In this document: in pieces, positions 6,933 to 7,459 of the stretch
Layout of the letters: every line of letters begins with the position of its first letter
Position numbering within the stretch: the first letter of the stretch is position 1
From: an uncultured Paracoccaceae bacterium
GTDB taxonomy: Bacteria; Pseudomonadota; Alphaproteobacteria; Rhodobacterales; Rhodobacteraceae
Length of the DNA stretch: 7,459 nt
Direction: 5' to 3'
NCBI GenBank assembly: GCA_937916485.1
Contig: CALFSV010000440.1
Span: forward strand, 1-7,459
Position numbers and translations under genes: made by a program
Notes under the pieces: model-generated
Database searches by the model: none
What the model saw: only the letters and a program-made list of their open reading frames with translations
What the model was told of the DNA's origin: nothing

Positions 6933-7459
6933 AAGTTCTTACCAGTTTTTATTGGCGACGATGTTTGTAGCGGTCTTGGGCTTGTCGTCTGGTTGGGCGG
7001 AAGAGGCCGACCCATCAAGTCTTGAGCGTACTCGGTATCTCCTGCTCGACGCCCGCATCATCGAGAACGTAGAAAATGCCAAACTAACTATCGGCAAGGT
7101 TCAAAAGAGTGCATCGAATCCCCTCTTCGAGGAGGACAAACCATGGGAAGTGCGTTTCGATAATCTCTACGCGAATGTGATATTCGACGAGGAGGAGGGA
7201 ATTTATAAATGTTGGTATAGCCCCTTCATCAAGGACATTTCTTCGAAGGGCCTGACAGTTGCGGAGCGAAAGGAGCGTGAGTATGAAGCCCCGCCTCGGG
7301 AAATGGGCATCTGCTATGCAACTTCGAAAGATGGAATTACGTGGGCGAAACCTGAAATGGGGCTCGTCGAGTTCGAGGGCAGCAAAGCCAACAACATCCT
7401 GTGGCGGGGAAACGGAACGAACGCAGAGGTTGGGGACGGGCCGCATGGCACGGGCATCT
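6910..7459 (+). CDS. Secreted glycosidase-like five-bladed propeller protein (3' partial)
   Basis: The frame opens at ATG 6910 and stays open to the right edge (183 codons visible). Residues 1-30 form a signal peptide (hydrophobic core 'FLLATMFVAVLGL', likely cut GWA|EE). The mature part begins 'RYLLLDARIIENVENAKLTI', then 'NPLFEEDKPWEVRFDNLYAN' (residues 70-89), 'YKCWYSPF' (99-106), 'CYATSKDGITW' (135-145) and 'KPEMGLVEFEGSKANNI'. The blade pattern 'Y..WY...' followed by 'YATS.DGI.W.KP..GL' is typical of GH32/43-like five-bladed propeller proteins that are frequent and mostly uncharacterised in Planctomycetota and Verrucomicrobiota. D84, in the 'W..R.DN.Y' motif, could be an active-site acid, but this is inference. 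The in-frame ATG at 6961 would remove the positive charge and half of the signal peptide, so 6910 is preferred. It follows the dehydrogenase gene by 67 bases on the same strand, so co-transcription is likely. Confidence 0.8.
   Translation, partial: MNPLLGNKSSYQFLLATMFVAVLGLSSGWAEEADPSSLERTRYLLLDARIIENVENAKLTIGKVQKSASNPLFEEDKPWEVRFDNLYANVIFDEEEGIYKCWYSPFIKDISSKGLTVAERKEREYEAPPREMGICYATSKDGITWAKPEMGLVEFEGSKANNILWRGNGTNAEVGDGPHGTGI

Noticed and set aside
7084..7446. Open frame of 120 codons on the minus strand
   Set aside because: It lies opposite the glycosidase-like gene, whose + strand translation has a signal peptide and family motifs; the minus frame shows none.

Overview
The window looks like a piece of a Verrucomicrobiota (or related PVC-superphylum, Planctomycetota-like) chromosome. 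The evidence is a fusion of the PVC-type membrane-bound dehydrogenase propeller with the PVC-type CxxCH heme domain, a large LamG protein with aspartate-rich thrombospondin-3-like calcium repeats and a 'PGQLFAIE...FYRVRRL' sandwich domain of the kind common in verrucomicrobial exported proteins, and a secreted glycosidase-like propeller protein of a type frequent in these phyla. Base composition looks even and moderately GC-rich by eye. I see no tRNA, rRNA, CRISPR array, insertion sequence or integrase.

All recognised genes are on the + strand. (1) Positions 1-2873 are the 3' part of a very large exported modular protein: a partial LamG/concanavalin-like module, a full LamG module, an Asp-rich calcium-binding stalk with near-identical 31-residue repeats, another full LamG module, a small beta-sandwich, and a C-terminal MAM-like jelly-roll domain. 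The 5' end lies outside the window. (2) Positions 2874-2996 are a 123-base gap with a GC-rich hairpin but no clear promoter or ribosome binding site. (3) Positions 2997-6842 encode a 1281-residue exported multidomain protein: signal peptide, DUF6807 ('PmoA-like') domain, PVC-type dehydrogenase beta-propeller, HEAT-like helical repeats, and C-terminal cytochrome c domain with CSACH. (4) Positions 6843-6909 are a short junction in which a 23-codon open frame links the stop of gene 2 (TAATG) to the start of gene 3 (ATGA). (5) Positions 6910-7459 are the 5' part of a secreted protein resembling the five-bladed propeller glycoside hydrolases (GH32/43-like superfamily); it runs off the right edge.

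The likely theme is handling of polysaccharides or sugars outside the cytoplasm. LamG modules would bind glycan or surface ligands, the glycosidase-like protein would release or modify sugars, and the dehydrogenase-cytochrome fusion would oxidise a sugar-like substrate and pass electrons to its heme. Gene order and shared export signals support this; the substrate and the reaction are inference. The most unusual items are the four-part DUF6807-dehydrogenase-HEAT-cytochrome fusion and the bridging mini-ORF at the gene 2/gene 3 junction.
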